From Cordylochernes scorpioides (taxonomy: Eukaryota > Arthropoda > Arachnida > Pseudoscorpiones > Chernetidae): a DNA stretch of 64,000 bases. A model generated the notes under the pieces. That model saw only the letters and a list, made by a program, of their open reading frames with translations, made no database searches and was not told the DNA's origin. Shown here piece after piece: positions 19,926 to 31,392 of this stretch (positions are counted from its first letter, which is position 1; each line of letters begins with the position of its first letter). Location: positions 110,720,948-110,784,947 of the forward strand of contig CP092863.1 in the NCBI GenBank assembly GCA_030710605.1. The letters are read 5' to 3'. A program made the position numbers and the translations under genes.

Positions 19926-22289
19926 TATAAAAAATAATACTCTGCTAATAAAATAATAAATACTTTGTTACAATATTCCTATTTTTATTCTTTTTATTTC
20001 CATATCTGAATAAGTTTACGACTATTTTTTTTTGTATTAAGTTATTGAACTTTTACTTGCCATATGTGTAACTGTATGTAAATATATTTCCGAGTATGAT
20101 TTTTTTTATCTAATATGTAAATACATTTTAATCTAGATTTACATATAAACACAGCCTTTTACCTTTTATATATATAATACTGCACATCAAAGAGATCGTC
20201 ATATTGTTTTTTCATTGGGAAATTCATTGTAAATATATTTCAGAAAATTCATATTCTCTATCTTTTAAAATAATTATATTTTATTACATATTTACATTCA
20301 TAGAATGATTTTTCCCCCCTAAATAACATTGTTAATAATTAAAATTCTGTTAGCGAATTTTGGTCGTTTGATAGAATAGAAATTTATAACAATGTAGTAA
20401 AATATAATGTTTCATTAGGAACAATTTCACATTGTTGATGAAAATTGAGTCTCTAATTATGGAAAACCAATATTTGGAAATTACGCCAGATATCGTGTTA
20501 TCATTAGCACGCGCTTTTTTAAATAATCGTCTGCTTAAAAAAAAAATCGTCTGCTTTTTTTTTTTTTTATTTTTCAAATTTCAAGCCTAGTTTTTAATTG
20601 GTGGAAGGTTGCGTAGGATTAATTACCATTGGTCAGAAAAGTGCTTAGAATGAAAAACTAACCAGTACAATAATGGAAATAGTAAAATATAGCTGTGGGT
20701 TGATGATTGTAATTAATATACTATTTTTTGTTGCTAGTTTTGCGTGAAATTATTCTTCTTTTTTAAAATAAATGAATCTATTATTTAGCACCTATTGTTA
20801 GCGAACCTTTTCTTTGAATAATGATTCATATTTAATTAGGTTTATTTTTTAAATAGAATATATGTAATAGTTCATCGTTTATATATAAACATTTGTAATA
20901 TAATATACTCTATATAGATTTGACCATTTGTTTTTGTGCTTGTTATTAAAGTTTAAAACACATTTAAACTTTATATATTTTATTCAATGAAGATCAAAAT
21001 TACATAAACATCACAATTACTTATATATCATAACTACATAACATTAAGCCTTTTTTTTTTCAGTTTTGTTTTTGTCACCAGTCCAATATTTTTATTTTCA
21101 CAGACTAAATTATGAGATTAATTTATAAATGAAATATTATGCAAAACAAATAAACAACTATATACATCACCATTGACCAATGTTATTATTGTTTTTATAA
21201 ATATGTAAAATTGATCTAGAAGATTCATAATATTAGGTATGGTGCATGATATAAGTAGGCCAACTGAAGTCAAAATAGTTAAATAATTATGTATTTACAT
21301 ATAAAGAAACATTCGTATGTAAATATATTATAATTTTGAAAACATATTTACATATTGTAGCAAAAATTAGGTTAATTAAATAAATAAAATAAGTATTTTA
21401 TAGAGATATATCTTTCTTCAATAAAAATAATAAACAAAACATATTACAACACCCCCTACATATATATTAATTCTTTTATTTTATATTATTTTTTTTTATT
21501 AATCATATCAACATTTTTAAAAACAAAACGTATTTCATTTATAGGAATTTTTACGAAACTATATGAAAATATTTTTATATAAACGTTCTTTCTCAGTTAT
21601 AGTGAAATTTAATAAAACACATTTAATACAATTTATAATAAACATCTTATGATATAAAATTTGTAGATTTGTGATGAAGATTTTTATAATTTTTTTATTA
21701 TAAGACGAGCAAAGATAATTACTTTCTTTATTATACATTTCAATTTTTATTTTAAAAAATAATGAAGTTTTTAATTTGTATTTTATGACGATTTATTAAA
21801 TATAAGGCTTTCCTGAGTGTTTTTCATGAATATTTATGGATGTTCTTTATTTAACAGAAGTCCATGAAATATAAAATAATAAAATATAAAAAAAAGGGGG
21901 GGGGGGACAGGTATAAACAGCATATTTATGTCAACAAAAAACACAACGCTACATATAACGTCAATACGAATCCTGTATGGGACTTTGATTCCAGTAAAAG
22001 GCTTGTTGTTGCTGTTGTATATAGTCACAGTGTAGAAAATACTATACTATACCTACTACATATAGGTTTCTCTCTGTATTCTTAGTTCTCTTCAATTACT
22101 CTGTAAACTGGCGAATCCTATATAGGACAAGAGGTCCTCAATAAAGGCTTTTGTTGTTTATGTTTGTATATAACGTCAATAGAATTAAGTTTAAAAAATA
22201 TCAGGAAAAATCGCACTAAGAACAGTAGAAGTTTGACTTATTTGTGAAGGGAAACATTCGCGCTTTGGTGTTTTCATATGTATTATATA
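19926..22289. other. AT-rich stretch without genes
   Basis: About 2.4 kb of very AT-rich DNA with poly-T and poly-A runs and many TATGTAAATA words. Near 22,100-22,170, CTGGCGAATCC..CAATAAAGGC then TTTGTTGTTTATG looks like a retroelement 3' end with a polyadenylation signal. A G9-10 run lies at 21,897-21,906. Confidence 0.5.
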
Positions 22290-22540
22290 TAGTATTTTAA
22301 CTTATAATTAGACAATTTTAATTTAAATTTAGACATTTTTCATTTTAATTTAGACACATCGACTTTTCTATAAAAAGTCCATGTGTCTAAATTAAAATGA
22401 AAAATGTCTAAATTGAAATGAAAAGTGTCTAAATTAAAATGAAAAATGTCTAAATTAAAATTGAAAATATCTAAATTAAAATGAAAAATGTCTAAATATA
22501 AATTAAATTTGTCTAATTAAAAGTTAAAAACCTATAGATG
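22290..22540. repeat. R5 palindrome with 21-bp subrepeats
   Basis: The left side AATTAGACAATTTTAATTTA reads inversely on the right, around a centre GACTTTTCTATAAAAAGTC. The right half contains about five 21-bp units of GTCTAAATTAAAATGAAAAA type. A shorter copy lies at 26,641-26,820. Confidence 0.8.
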
Positions 22541-23084
22541 GCGCGTTATTGCTATGTATTAATGTATATAATTTTGCCTATACTCAATGAGGAGTGGAAA
22601 AATGTTTGAAATATATATATATATGTTTTTTGTTTTTTTTTGAAAATGGAGCAATCCATAATAATATATAATGACATTTAAATAACTTATTTTGAATAGT
22701 AAATTCTACTGAATTCTATACGAAATCACTTATTTTATTAAATTTGATTCAATTTTTATACTTTAAATATATTTATATAGAAGGTATACTTTATAAATAT
22801 ATTAAAAATAGCTTATATATTTATATTAATCGATTATTTTTTAAAAATATTATTATTATTTTTATTTATTCAGTTAAGATATCAAGATTTTACTAAAAAT
22901 TGTCAACACATAATACTAAAGTAATTCATTACATGAAAAAATATAGATCAGATGCGACTTTTTAATTAAAAAATGGAGGGGAGAATTTCTTAACATATAT
23001 AAAAAAAAATTGACCTTCATATTTCGTAATTATTGATGATGGTGAAATAAATGGCAAACGATCTTTTTTTTATTTTGAAAATTT

Positions 23085-23790
23085 TCGAAGTCCCTTCGCC
23101 ATTTTTCATCCTAAAAAAAGAGTGTCGGCTAAAGGAAAAGAGATATGATTTTTAGTTATTTAATGATTTTTAGTCATGAAGGCACACCTTAAACCACCCT
23201 CGCTTCCAATCTTCTGCTTATAATTTGTAGCCAAGCGTTTCTCCATAGGGCGACCATGTCTCTATCCATCATCTTCACAACATCAGATATACCACCAAGT
23301 TTGACTGAATTTAATTGATTATGGAAATAAGACTTTTTTTTTTCTTATACCGCTTCTTAATTGGAATCAGCCTTGCCAAACGAATATTTTACTTACCAGC
23401 CCGGATTCCTAGAATAATAATAAATGGAGAAAAAATGGAAGGCGAAAAAAAATTTACTCATTCCCACGCCTGAAGGAAAATAACAATGGTTTATTTTTGA
23501 GAGAGTAAGTAAGTTTTGATTTTGCTGGAACCTATAGTTGCTTATTATCAGACGATCCCGTGAGAAATGTTATTAAGTGAAATACAATCTGTGGTACCTT
23601 GCCGCCTTTGCTCTAATTCTGGCATCTTTTTTTTTTTTTTTGCCGCTGTCCTCAATATTATTATGATGATATTTACAGTTGACCGCTTCTGTGATTTAAA
23701 ATAATAATTAACTGCTCAAAAAAATCTTTCATTTCTCGCCTATACCTTTTTTATCACCTTGCGGCTTGAGTTGCTTTGAATTTGGTATTT
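23085..23790. promoter_or_regulatory. Candidate conserved non-coding segment
   Basis: A mixed-composition island within AT-rich DNA, without open frames or repeat matches except its mirror at 62,590-63,285. It contains TTAATTGATTATGG, CTTGCCAAAC, AACAATGG and GATATTTACAGTTGACC words. It might be unique host DNA, possibly cis-regulatory. Evidence is compositional only. Confidence 0.25.
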
Positions 23791-24244
23791 TTTTGTATAA
23801 TTTTAATTATATTTAGTTCGCTTCCTAACACTAGTTTTCCTTCGAAATCAATTTTGTACAGCAAAACATTTTTCAAATGACTTATGCTATTTGCTTTTTC
23901 CCTTCTGTTAATTGGCATTTTTAAATTTTTATATTAGCATTGAAATAGAGTTTATTTACATTAATAGATAGTTTTTTTTTGTGTAATTGTTTGATATATC
24001 GATTTAAAATGCTATTTGATATTAATAAATTATTTATTTTATTATATTTTATTCTGTTTATATTATTTATTCTGAATTCTCTTTTTGAGAAAAACGCTAA
24101 GAGTAAATAGAAAATAGAAGAAATATAAGTTCAAAAATGGCCTATTTAAAAATCTGAAATGTTAGTATTGCTACACTCAGTTAGCTGTTAGTATTCATTT
24201 TTTGTTATTGCAAATATTCAATATTACATTAATAAACTTTAATT

Positions 24245-24510
24245 TTGAAAATAGAGCAATCCATAAATAAATCTTTATTAAAAAGGCATATATTGGATCA
24301 AAATATAATTTATTTTACCAATATTTCATTTGGCTGAACACCAAACTTTATCAAGGTATTATAACATTTTAAAGTGTTTAATTAAAAAGGCATATATTGG
24401 ATCAAAATATGCTTTTTTAATTAAAGTTTTTATTTATGGATTGCTCTATTTTCAAAATTTTTAAAGTGTGTCAACAACAAATTCAGCGCCACATAACGTC
24501 AATAGAATTT
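24245..24510. repeat. R1 repeat, rearranged
   Basis: Left arm TTGAAAATAGAGCAATCC..CAAACTTTATCAAGG, a second partial GGCATATATTGGATC, then the inverted ATGGATTGCTCTATTTTCAA, and the CAGCGCCACATAACGTCAAT tail. Mirror at 61,880-62,140. Confidence 0.8.
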
Positions 24511-24879
24511 AAATGTTTATATTGCTAGATAAATTATATATAATTGCATTTCTATAATAATATAAAGGAATACTATTAATTATAATAATTATCTTAAATT
24601 TTACCAAAATATATATTTGCAGAAATATAAAAGATTGAAAAATAAAATAATATTTTAAAAATATTACATATAATTTATGTTGATTTTAATACTCCTTTTT
24701 ATATTAAAAAAAAATTAAAAGCTTTTAAAAACTTTATTTGAAAATTTAGTGATAGAAATTTGTTTTTGAATGTAAAATATATATTGTTATATGGTACCTT
24801 TTTTGTGTGAAATTGGATTCTTTAGCCTTTTGATTTCAAAATCATGTAGGTAATTGTAATACGCTTATTAATATATATA

Positions 24880-25135
24880 TTATGAATATTTTGTTTTTTG
24901 ATGTTGAAAAAGATAGAGTATTGAAGGTGCAGTCGTGAAAATAGGAAATAAACCATTTACTTATCGAGTAATTTTTATTTTGAATTATTTGAGGAAATTA
25001 CACATAAAATTAATTATCACAGTAATATAGAATATATAAAATGAATTCTCTCTATATTCGTGAATGAAAAAAAAGGTAGGTTAACTATACATATTTACAA
25101 TAATATTCAAAGTATTCTAAATCTATGGTCAAAAA
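24880..25135 (-). repeat. R8 repeat copy
   Basis: About 250 bp AT-rich family with the recognisable blocks AGTATTGAAGGTGCAGTCGT, AATTACACATAAAATTAATT and GTAGGTTAACTATACATATT. Mirror at 59,470-59,710. Other copies: 27,330-27,590, 32,920-33,160, 47,600-47,850 and 59,815-60,070. Confidence 0.75.
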
Positions 25136-25331
25136 TAAAAGAATAGTCAATGATGAAAGTAAAATATATGTTTAAATATATATATATATTTGCATTTTAG
25201 ATTATATAATATATATATTTATATATACATCTGGTTACAGCTATGGTGGGTCATTAACTTTAAATTCCTCCTTCTTTGTGCTTTATACGTTTCCCGAGGG
25301 GATTTTCATAATTAAGACAAATAAAGAAAAG

Positions 25332-25935
25332 TTTAATTAAAAAGGCATATATTGGATCAAAATATAATTTATTTTACCAATATTTCAGCTGGCTGAACGC
25401 CAACCTTTATCAAGGTGTTATAACATTTTGAAGTGTGTCACGGGACGTTATATGGCGCTGAATTTGTTGTTGACACACTTTAAAATTTTATAATACCTTG
25501 ATAAAGGTTGGCGTTCAGTCAACTGAAATATTAGTAAAATAAATAATATTTTGATCCAATATATGCTTTTTTATATAAAGACTAGCGGACGTACCCGGCT
25601 TCGCCCGGGTTTTACTCGAGTAAAGGTTTGTCTAACGAATCTCTCGATAAAGTGAACATTTTTTCCCGGTCCCTTGAAAAATACTCGATAAATTGAATAA
25701 AATCAATATTAATTGGTTCCCTCGGTAATTGGAAGTTAAAGGAATAGTATCTTGCCTTGGAATTGTATCATTATTCTTGTATGGATGTACCCGGCTTCGC
25801 CCGGGTTTTACCCGAGTAAAGGTTTGTCTAAGGTTGGTGTTCAGCCAACTGAAATATTGGTAAAATAAATGATATTTTGATCCAATATATGTGTTTTTAA
25901 TTAAAGATTTATTTATGGATTGCTCTATTTTCATA
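25332..25935. repeat. R1 repeats with nested Helitron end
   Basis: Full R1 at 25,332-25,575. Then a Helitron 3' terminus on the minus strand, with CTAG at 25,582-25,585 and the hairpin CCCGGCTTCGCCCGGG. A second hairpin copy without CTAG lies at 25,785-25,810. A partial R1 closes the block, ending TGGATTGCTCTATTTTCA. Mirror at about 58,650-59,250. Confidence 0.75.
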
Positions 25936-26256
25936 ATAAAGAAAAGTAAATAATGAAATAGTTACTTTTAAAAGTTGATATGTTTATTTATTTGCAGTGT
26001 TTTTCAATTAAGAATTCGAAAAAAAAAAAACATAATATTGTTATAGTTTCAAATAATATCGAAAAAATATTGCTTAAAAATGAAAATGTTAAAAAGTGAA
26101 AAAAAAATTGTTATTAAATTTTTTGAAAAAGGCATTAAAGTGTAAAATGTTATATTAAATATGCACAAAACCCATGTATTTAAATTAAACAAAATAGTTT
26201 ACACTTATAATAAAATGTAAAAGAACTAGCACATTATTTTAATTAACATGTTTTTT

Positions 26257-26465
26257 ATTTTTTTATTTTTTGAAAATAGAGCAATCCATAAATAAAACAT
26301 TTAATTAAAAATACATATATTGGATCAAAATATCATTTATTTTACCAATATTTCAGTTGGCTTTATTATGTTATAACACCTTGATAAAGGTTGGCGTTCA
26401 GCCAACTGAAATATTGGTAAAATAAATGATATTTTGATCCAATATATGTATTTTTAATTAAATGT
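26257..26465. repeat. R1 copy present only in the left arm
   Basis: A near-complete R1 with a short centre. At the mirror site near 58,340 the right arm runs straight through (ATATTAAACATGTTAATTAA) with no R1, so this copy was gained in the left arm or lost from the right. Confidence 0.75.
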
Positions 26466-26589
26466 TTTATATTATAAAACGAAAAATAAAATCTTGTTAA
26501 ACATAAAAACTAAGAGTTTATAAAACAATGACTAATTACCTCATTTTTAAAAGTGAAATTATGTAAATTTTAAATAAAGCTTTCCTCAT

Positions 26590-27060
26590 AGTTTATACTG
26601 TATATATCATAGTATATATATAATAATGTTGTAGATCTATAGGTTTTTAACTTTTAATTAGACAATTTTAATTTATATTTAGACATTTTTCATTTTATTT
26701 AGACATTTTTCATTTTAATTTAGACACATGGACTTTTTATAGAAAAGTCGATGTGTCTAATTAAAATGAAAAATGTCCAAATATAAATTAAAATTGTCTA
26801 ATAAAAGTTAAAAACCTATATATCAATTTGTAAATAGCAGAGAGAATTATCATAGGTTTAACTATTTTTGTAAATATATTTATGATTATCTTTCAAACCT
26901 GAAAGGTTCAGGTTCCTAATATATATTATTGTTTCTCTTTTTATTTGATTACTTTTTCTTGTATAATATGTTTATAATGTTTCTGTTTAAAAAAATTTAA
27001 ATCGACGCAATTATCCCTAGCCGGGATATCGCGTTTTGTGTGTTGAAATAAATAGTATAT
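26590..27060. repeat. R5 palindrome plus R7, left arm only
   Basis: 26,641-26,820 is an R5 palindrome (GTTTTTAACTTTTAATTAGA and its inverse, centre GACTTTTTATAGAAAAGTC). 26,880-27,055 is an R7 copy ending GTTGAAATAAATAG. The mirror position near 57,790 lacks both. Confidence 0.65.
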
Positions 27061-27319
27061 ACTTTTATAATAAAAAAATTAACTTTTTAAAATAATTATC
27101 ATGTGAAAAGTATATATTTAAAATATTTATATTTCCCTATTGTGTTATATAACTCTATTGAATTTTTTTTTATATGTAAACTATAGTATTTTATTTTTAA
27201 TATATTTTTTTCTTTACACCATTGATTAATTGGATGCTAAATTCAAATAATAATTTGAATAATTTGCTCCCGTCTCAAATATTTCTTATTTTAATATTTT
27301 TTTAGCATATATATGTTAT

Positions 27320-27590
27320 GAATATTTTTTTGTTGTATAGTTTTGTTGTAAATATGCGTAGTTAACATATCTATCTTTTTAAATCACTAATATAGGATTA
27401 ACTTTATAAATTCTATATAATGTGAAAATAACTAATGTGTAATCTTTCCTCAAGTAATTGAAAATAAAAGCTACTTGACGGTAAATAATTATATTTTTCT
27501 CATCACGACTGCACCTTCAACCCTTTATCTTATCGATCCTTTGTCTTATCAACCCTTTATCTAACAACAACAACAAAATATTCATAACAT
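27320..27590 (+). repeat. R8 copy inserted in a TA tract, left arm only
   Basis: R8 from TTTGTTGTAAATATGCGTAG to ACAAAATATTCATAACATAT. The right arm has only an (AT)n tract here (57,489-57,541). Confidence 0.7.
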
Positions 27591-27626
27591 ATATATATTG
27601 TAGCGTAGAAATCAAGTCTTTGTATA

Positions 27627-27726
27627 NNNNNNNNNNNNNNNNNNNNNNNNNNNNNNNNNNNNNNNNNNNNNNNNNNNNNNNNNNNNNNNNNNNNNNNNNN
27701 NNNNNNNNNNNNNNNNNNNNNNNNNN
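27627..27726. other. Assembly gap of 100 N
   Basis: Flanks are GTCTTTGTATA and TCTGGAGATGTG. The mirror sequence near 57,450-57,475 reads straight through these two flanks with nothing between them. Confidence 0.95.
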
Positions 27727-28237
27727 TCTGGAGATGTGAAAGTATTTATTGATGACGTCACCATGACCAGTCGATAATTATCAACCAACTATCTACAGCT
27801 AGAGAATATTGAACAAGTAAGCTAGGCAACTAAATGATGATTTTACAAATATAAAATAATAAAAAAAAGGGGTTTTAAATATTTTCATCTAATAATTAAA
27901 TTAAATAATAAAATATAAATTAAAAATAAAGAAGGCATCTCCTGACCACGAGCACATGTGCTTTTTAGATGGCAGAGCGCCACAATACCACATCACCACA
28001 ATATTGTTGTGTATTGTAAATCATTGATTTTTATATACTCTTTTTTAATCATCACATCCATGTTGTAATCAAAAGATGTTTCGAGAATAAATTGTTTTTG
28101 TTATTGTGTGTAAACAAATTAAATTAATTTAAATAGAAAAACAATTTTGGTGACGAATATGGCGATTCTCAATTAAATATGTAAGTAAATTTTAAATATA
28201 AAATATTTTATATTTTTAAATAAGAAATTTTTCTATA
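27727..28237. other. Possible LTR or leader remnant upstream of gag
   Basis: No gene. It includes GAGAATAAATTGTTTTTGTT and, just before the gag start, TTTTGGTGACGAATATGGCG, which could be the end of an LTR and a primer binding site. 27,930-27,990 carries an R3-like block (GAGCACATGTGCTTTTTAGA) absent from the right arm. The junction at about 28,010 is the empty site of the right-arm gypsy insertion. Confidence 0.4.
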
Positions 28238-28788
28238 ATGGCGAGTTTTGACAAGCTTAAAATTTTTGAATTATCTAAGCCTGAAGGGTGGATTGCATAT
28301 CTGGAAAGAATTAATTTTTATTTCGTGGCAAATGGCATTGAAAAAATTGAACAAATAAAACAATATTATTGACTTTAAAAGGTCCATAAACCTTTTCTTT
28401 GGCAAGATCATTGGCCGCACCTAAACTTTAAATGATATTGTTTATAGTGAACTGAGATAAAGTTATTAACTGGCCATTTCTGCCCCTAAATTAAACGTTC
28501 AAAGATACCATTTTAATAAAAGAAATCAAGGCACAGAATCTGTATCAGTCTATGTGGCTGAACTAAGAAAATTAAGCGAAAACTGTGAATTTATTGATTT
28601 AGATGTTCGCTTAAGAGATAGACTGGTGTGTGGCCTGAGAAAGGAATCTCTGGTTGAAAAAACTGTTGTCTGAAATAGATTTAACTTTTAAAAAAGCTGT
28701 GAATTTTGCACTGTGTGATGAATCGGCTAGTACAGATGCAAGTATTCTACAGGAAAAAATGCCAGAATTAAATGTGATTAATAAATAA
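28238..28788 (+). pseudogene. Gypsy-type gag remnant (left arm)
   Basis: Starts ATG GCG AGT TTT GAC and encodes MASFDKLKIFELSKPEGW, a typical start of Mag-type Gag. It then breaks by stops and frameshifts near 28,368 and 28,660. Downstream the ESVSVYVAELRKLSENCEF and LRDRLVCGLRKESLVE blocks match retrotransposon capsid sequence. A stop at 28,788 precedes any zinc knuckle. Related in pattern to the Gag at 53,026 but clearly a different family. Confidence 0.75.
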
Positions 28789-28799
28789 ATTTGAAACTA

Positions 28800-29035
28800 T
28801 TTTAAAGAGAGAGGCGTAAAATTCTTTTTGAAAATAAACAATTTCTACTGCCCTTACTGCAATGGAAAAATTAATGGGAGGGCCTGGCTCATCAGTGGTG
28901 AACCCTCCCAGCGGTTCCGCCAGTTTAATCTACCATAAATTAGAAATTGTTTATTTTCAAAAAGAATCTTACGCCTTTAAAATAGTTTCAAATTTTGATA
29001 ACAGATGGCGCGCTAGTGCATCATAAAATAAATTT
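28800..29035. repeat. Two R2 copies in inverted order
   Basis: 28,800-28,935 plus, then 28,935-29,030 minus and lacking the central CTGATGA part. The right end is CAGATGGCGCGCTAGTGCAT. Mirror at 51,770-51,975. Confidence 0.8.
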
Positions 29036-29089
29036 GAAATCGTCTAAGTTTAAACCAAATAAAATCGAATCTAATACAAGTAGATACGT

Positions 29090-29600
29090 GTGTTAGAAAG
29101 AGGCCTCTCTTTATCGTGCAACAGAAAGTTGCTGATGGCTGGTGCCATCTATCGGAATAAATATCAGTTGCACGATAAGGAGATGCCCTTTCTTTTTTTA
29201 TAATTTATGCACCTTATCCCAGTACAATATCACATTTGTACTATTTTTTCACATTGTGTAGCGTTCTCACGCAATTATGGCCTTAACTACCTGTTTAACG
29301 ATTTTTTTCAGTATGCCTGAATGACCAGTTTTTTTGGTCGTTGAGGTACAGCTTGCACCACGCTGATGAGGACCAACAGCCCGAAATGCGTACGTAGTAA
29401 GATTTTCTTGATTAATCAAGAATGGATATTTGACCCATTCTGGAATAATTAAAAATCAACGAATAGTTGATATTTATTCCGATAGATGGCGCCATCCATC
29501 AGCAACTTTCAGATTTCCTTTTCTTTTTTCATATTTTATGCACCTTATCCCAGTACAATATCACATTTGAACTATTTTTTTTTCATATATATATAATATA
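29090..29600. repeat. R3 repeats with hammerhead-like motif
   Basis: Blocks include TATCGTGCAACAGAAAGTTG, GCACCTTATCCCAGTACAAT (twice) and TTCCGATAGATGGCGCCATC. At 29,363-29,386: CTGATGA, a GG..CC hairpin, then GAAA. Mirror at about 51,215-51,700. Confidence 0.75.
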
Positions 29601-29603
29601 TTA

Positions 29604-29789
29604 TAAAGGACTGCGGCGTATGATTATAAAGTAATACTTAAAGTTGCACCGCATAAGTTTCTTTTCTGTGATAAATCAATATTTATTTCAAAGAGAATAT
29701 CTACTATTTTCTAACTTTTTTGGATGACGTATGAAACGTATGCAACTTTAAGTATTACTTTATAATCATACGCCGCAGTCCTTTATAAT
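29604..29789. mobile_element. R6 TIR element
   Basis: Ends read TATAAAGGACTGCGGCGTAT and its reverse complement; about 50 bp pair perfectly. The interior contains TGATAAATCAATATTTATTT. A second half-copy follows the tRNA-like unit (29,955-30,065). No coding sequence. Confidence 0.75.
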
Positions 29790-29833
29790 GTATTATAAGT
29801 TACCTTAGTATTAGTTACGAACGGAAAGATACG

Positions 29834-29906
29834 TCCAGGGTAGCCTAGTGGACATGGCTTCTGCCCGGTAAGCGGAAGGTTGTGGGTTCGATTCCCGCCC
29901 CTGGAC
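29834..29906 (+). tRNA. tRNA-like gene (anticodon position GGT)
   Basis: 73 nt. Acceptor TCCAGGG/CCCTGGA; T8, A9; D arm GCC/GGC (3 bp); anticodon stem TCTGC/GCGGA with one G-T pair; loop CCGGTAA; T arm GTGGG/CCCGC with loop TTCGATT; discriminator C. The loop places GGT at 34-36 (would read Thr), but position 33 is C instead of the near-universal T. A box TAGCCTAGTGG and B box GGTTCGATTCC match Pol III promoters, and TTTT follows at 29,909. No CCA is encoded. Either an odd tRNA gene or the head of a tRNA-derived repeat. The copy in the right arm is identical. Confidence 0.6.
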
Positions 29907-30167
29907 ACTTTTATTTTTCCGTTCGCCATTACTCTTCATATTTTCACCCTTTCATACGTCATCCAAAAAAGTTAGAAATAGTAGATATTTCTCTTTGAAA
30001 TAAATATTGATTTATCACAGAAAAGAAACTTATGCGGTGCAACTTTAAGTATTACTTTATATATAATATATATTTTATATTAAATACGACTTGATAATTT
30101 CTAATTATAAAATAAAATAAAAATTATCAAAAATTAAATGTCTTATATAAATATATTAGATAATAAA

Positions 30168-30495
30168 AAGGCATATACTGGATTTAATAAAATATTTATT
30201 TTGCCAATATTTCGGCTGGCTGAACGCCAACCTTTATCAAGGCATTACATTTTTGTATACACAAACTCAGCGCCACATAATGTTATAATATCACAGTTGA
30301 AATAATTTAAAATACAAAGTAGGTGGGGGAAATTTGTGCATTGAAAAATTATTTAAAAATTACAATCAGAATAAGTTAAATATCTTAAAATATTAAAGGA
30401 AAAATGTATTGGCAAAATAAATATTTTATTAAATCCAATATATGCCTTTTTATTATCTAATGAATTAAATATGGATTGCTCTATTTTCAAAAAAT
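30168..30495. repeat. R1 copy, wide centre
   Basis: Arms AAAAGGCATATACTGGATTT..CGGCTGGCTGAACGCCAACC on the left; the right side is represented by TTGGCAAAATAAATATTTTA..TGGATTGCTCTATTTTCAA. The hairpin is present on the left side only. Mirror 50,250-50,585. Confidence 0.75.
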
Positions 30496-31392
30496 ATATA
30501 TAAATATATGGTTATCATTATACTAAGAGGGATATTTCTCAGTAAAAAAAAAAATCTATTATTTTCAAAGAATTAAAAAAATAAAATATTTTTAAAAAAT
30601 TTAAATAAAGTTTTTATCCTTCCCAAAAGATTGAATAAAATAGTTTTTTTTTTTTTTTTGCATATATAAAAATATGAAAATTAAAGTTAGGGTCTATTTT
30701 ATCGGAGCAGACGAAAAAGAAGGAACAAAGCCCGGGTTTATAATGATCTTATTATATGCAGAAGAAAACGGGGAGGCTGATAAAACCATCTGCGAGCAAG
30801 GGACTGTGTCAATTACAACTGTCAACTTGAACATAGTCGTCGTCTGGTATCCTTTGTTTCTGCCTTTTGATTTGTTCTTCTGCTTCCTTTTGATTAATTC
30901 TTTCGTCTGCTTGCAATCCATCAGCTGTTTGAGAAAGATTTTTTTCCCGCCTTTTTTTTATTATTATTTTCATCTCGAATATTTTGGATTTCTGTTGATG
31001 CTATGTGGAAATTTTTGGTATAAATTCTTTATTTGTTAGTATATTTTAGTAATCTTTTATGTTTATCTTTTAGTATATTAAATTGAGGATTTTTTTAAAA
31101 TTGAGATTTATTTTTTAAAAAATTTATTTAAAATTTAAAAAATAACTTTTTAATGATATTATTTTCCATATATATTCATAAAAGAAAATTTCAGTATTTT
31201 TTTTTATTTTTGGCAACAACTAATTGCAATATTTTGAATTAATAGAATATATTTTGTATCCTGAATATTTTATATTCGTCTGTTTTATATTTATATTAAT
31301 ATTGAATAAATAGATACACTGATGTACAAAAGTTAATGAACAAAATTATTTTACTGAGAATTTTAAGAATATATATATTTGAAAAAAAAAAA
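30496..31392. other. AT-rich stretch, no accepted gene
   Basis: Open frames exist on both strands at 30,674-31,039 (121 and 75 codons) and are partly kept in the right-arm mirror, but small indels shift them there and no domain is recognised. Confidence 0.45.

Noticed and set aside
30674-31039. 121-codon plus-strand and 75-codon minus-strand frames
   Set aside because: No recognisable domain, AT-rich, overlapping on both strands, and shifted by indels in the mirror arm.
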